From assembly GCF_019457615.1 (NCBI RefSeq), contig NZ_CP080414.1:618501-682500 (forward strand): a DNA stretch of 64,000 nucleotides, given 5' to 3'. Position numbers and translations under genes: made by a program. Source of the DNA: Shewanella zhangzhouensis. Its GTDB lineage: Bacteria; Pseudomonadota; Gammaproteobacteria; Enterobacterales; Shewanellaceae. Positions 62,956 to 64,000 of this stretch are shown piece after piece (the first letter of the stretch is position 1; each line of letters starts with the position of its first letter). The notes beneath the pieces were generated by a model. The model did no database searches. It saw nothing but the letters and a program-made list of their open reading frames with translations, and had not been told where the DNA came from.

Positions 62956-63078
62956 TGCATGCAGATTGAGTTCTGAAAAATCATGAATTTTTGAGCTAAA
63001 TTGTTTAATCCATTCTGTTTATTTATGGGACTTAGTAAAGTGCAGAGCTTCATGTGATTTTTGGGGACATTTTGAGAC

Positions 63079-63102
63079 GCAGGTAAGCAATTGCCTACCT
63101 GC
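63079..63102. repeat. 24-bp near-perfect palindrome flanked by direct repeats
   Basis: GCAGGTA-AGCAATTGCC-TACCTGC matches its own reverse complement at 22 of 24 positions. GGGGACATT before it and TGGGACATT after it form flanking direct repeats (63062-63071 and 63104-63113). It lies in the gap between the AT-rich genes and the next minus-strand gene, close to a possible island end. Confidence 0.55.
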
Positions 63103-63133
63103 TTTGGGACATTCGGTGCTTTGTATTCGATAA

Positions 63134-63721
63134 TTACCAGCGTATAGCTACTGTGTTACCCATCTCATCTGTTGCTGGAAGGGAGCCTGTATCGATGAGT
63201 TTTCCCCGTATCCAAATGAATTCTGGAGGCCAAAAAGAGTACTTTCGCGCTAACTCTAACACCTCTTCTACAGTGTTCAGCGATATTTCAGGGTTAAGCC
63301 TGTAGTGCTCAAAGCACGCAAAATGCCGAAAGTCATCGTCCAGCTCTACGTCTGATAGCGTTTCGCCAAGTGTCCGTCCTTCGTTGTCGTCTTCATCTTC
63401 CAGGTTCCTGTGGTAGAGTCGCAACGAGTTTTCGGTAAAGACCTCAAGCAGGTGGTCTCTTATCAATGCGCTATCGATCACAGATAACTCAGATGCTTCT
63501 TTTAAATCGAAGGCCAGAACCACTCCAGAGAGAAACGCTGTTTCAGTAGGCAGATACCTCGAATGGCTTTCGGTGACCTCTTTCCAATGGTTAAATCCTG
63601 CGTTTATAGCGACGATTTCAAGAGCTTGATGGTGGGGGATGGATTGTTCACGTTTGAGCTTTCGCGCAAGTTGCTTTAAACGCTCAACGTTCTGAGAGGA
63701 AATAACTTTTATCAGGTGCAT
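63134..63721 (-). CDS. Hypothetical protein with N-terminal helical region
   Basis: 195 residues from the ATG at 63721; the frame is open further upstream, but that part overlaps the promoter region of the next gene. The start LIKVISSQNVERLKQLARKL, with IPHHQALEIVAINAGFNHWK, is a pattern common at the N-terminus of small plasmid and phage-island proteins. The rest is acidic (DEDDNEGRTLGETLSD). Function unknown. Confidence 0.6.
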   Translation of the reverse strand: MHLIKVISSQNVERLKQLARKLKREQSIPHHQALEIVAINAGFNHWKEVTESHSRYLPTETAFLSGVVLAFDLKEASELSVIDSALIRDHLLEVFTENSLRLYHRNLEDEDDNEGRTLGETLSDVELDDDFRHFACFEHYRLNPEISLNTVEEVLELARKYSFWPPEFIWIRGKLIDTGSLPATDEMGNTVAIRW

Positions 63722-63928
63722 AAGGTTCTCCAGTCGCGAGAACGGTGCCCACTGCCGAGATCGCTGAAAACCTGAGCCGAAAAAGAACTGTTTGTAAAGC
63801 CATCCCGTCCGGGTTCGCCAAGGTGGGCAGCAGGTCTTGGCCAGACCTTGAGCAATCCTATCAGCCTGAAGCACCACCAATCAATAGCCTCTGCCATGGA
63901 CATTGCCGAAAATGGCCAAAACACACTA

Positions 63929-63948
63929 TACTGTATAAATGTACAGTT
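63929..63948 (+). promoter_or_regulatory. LexA (SOS) box
   Basis: TACTGTATAAATGTACAGTT holds CTGT-N8-ACAG (63931-63946), a perfect match to the gammaproteobacterial LexA operator. It ends about 15 bases before the start at 63964, so the following gene should be SOS-induced. Confidence 0.88.
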
Positions 63949-63963
63949 ATTTGTGTGTATTCC

Positions 63964-64000
63964 ATGAAAGTAATTCCTCTTAGAGCCAGAGCAGGGATCA
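63964..64000 (+). CDS. umuD: UmuD-like SOS mutagenesis protein, N-terminal end (partial)
   Basis: Only twelve codons are visible, reading MKVIPLRARAGI before the window ends. The sequence resembles the start of UmuD/RumA-type proteins, which are followed by a GFPSPA-type cleavage region. A LexA box lies directly upstream. UmuD is cleaved in a RecA-dependent way and joins UmuC to make DNA polymerase V. The call depends on the next ~100 bases. Confidence 0.6.
   Translation, partial: MKVIPLRARAGI

Noticed and set aside
54366..64000. Complete filamentous prophage (because of the RstA-like protein)
   Set aside because: No Zot/assembly ATPase, coat, secretin or adsorption protein is encoded in the region. 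The large AAA+ protein has tandem AAA+ domains, not the Zot type.
1..64000. CRISPR arrays, rRNA operons or insertion sequences
   Set aside because: No regularly spaced repeats, no rRNA sequence and no transposase with terminal inverted repeats were seen.

Overview
The window looks like a chromosomal segment from a marine or aquatic gammaproteobacterium of the Shewanella lineage, probably one of its higher-GC members. This is inferred from gene content and protein character: CrbS-like sensor, TsdBA cytochromes, TonB receptor, paired Gram-negative porins, DeaD with a GD/R-rich tail and a UvrA/Ssb neighbourhood. No 16S gene is present, so the genus is an inference.

Positions 1-54000 are ordinary, densely coded core and accessory chromosome. 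In order: the end of a family 2 glycosyltransferase with a coupled HlyD-type protein; a PhoD-like phosphatase; an SDR epimerase/reductase; a TerC/Alx membrane protein behind a yybP-ykoY (manganese) riboswitch; DeaD RNA helicase; an M28 lipoprotein peptidase; UvrA; a YajR-like transporter; and Ssb. Next comes a 3-hydroxybutyrate catabolism group (BdhA, two CoA-transferase subunits and a secreted PHB-depolymerase-like esterase). It is followed by a TonB receptor, a convergent pair of response regulator and transporter-fused hybrid kinase (CrbR/CrbS-like), an MFS carrier with an HSL-type hydrolase, and TsdBA-like cytochromes. After these lie a GGDEF protein, YbaK, an Aer-like receptor, galK-galM (galK has an altered glycine-rich motif), a CPA2 antiporter, CutA-DsbD, FxsA, an unusual Ser/Thr kinase, Tpm, two porins with CRP-like sites, TcdA, a sensor kinase, a SieB-like protein, a 42-residue DUF3149-type protein and a chemoreceptor ending in a hemerythrin domain.

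At 54050-54397 there is a tRNA-Leu(CAA) locus with its own promoter and terminator. A truncated 5' half of the same tRNA sits 156 bp upstream of the intact copy. Beyond the tRNA the gene content changes to a mobile island. One five-gene minus-strand operon (58977 to 54562) encodes a tyrosine recombinase, a protein with two AAA+ domains (start overlapping the recombinase stop by 4 bp), a DUF6641-like protein, RadC and a DUF2787 protein. A second minus-strand pair (61110 to 59148) encodes a lysine-rich protein and a protein resembling RstA/Rep_trans replication initiators, and ends in a strong terminator. Upstream is a repeat-rich gap with perfect inverted repeats, then AT-rich plus-strand genes of unknown function (61661-62955). 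The second attachment site was not found, so the island may extend past the window or end around 63 kb.

The window closes with a small unknown protein and a perfect LexA box in front of a gene whose first codons look like umuD.

The most novel-looking system is the recombinase/double-AAA+/RadC/DUF2787 operon combined with the replication-like pair and its repeat-rich intergenic region: an apparently uncharacterised integrative element that may be able to replicate.
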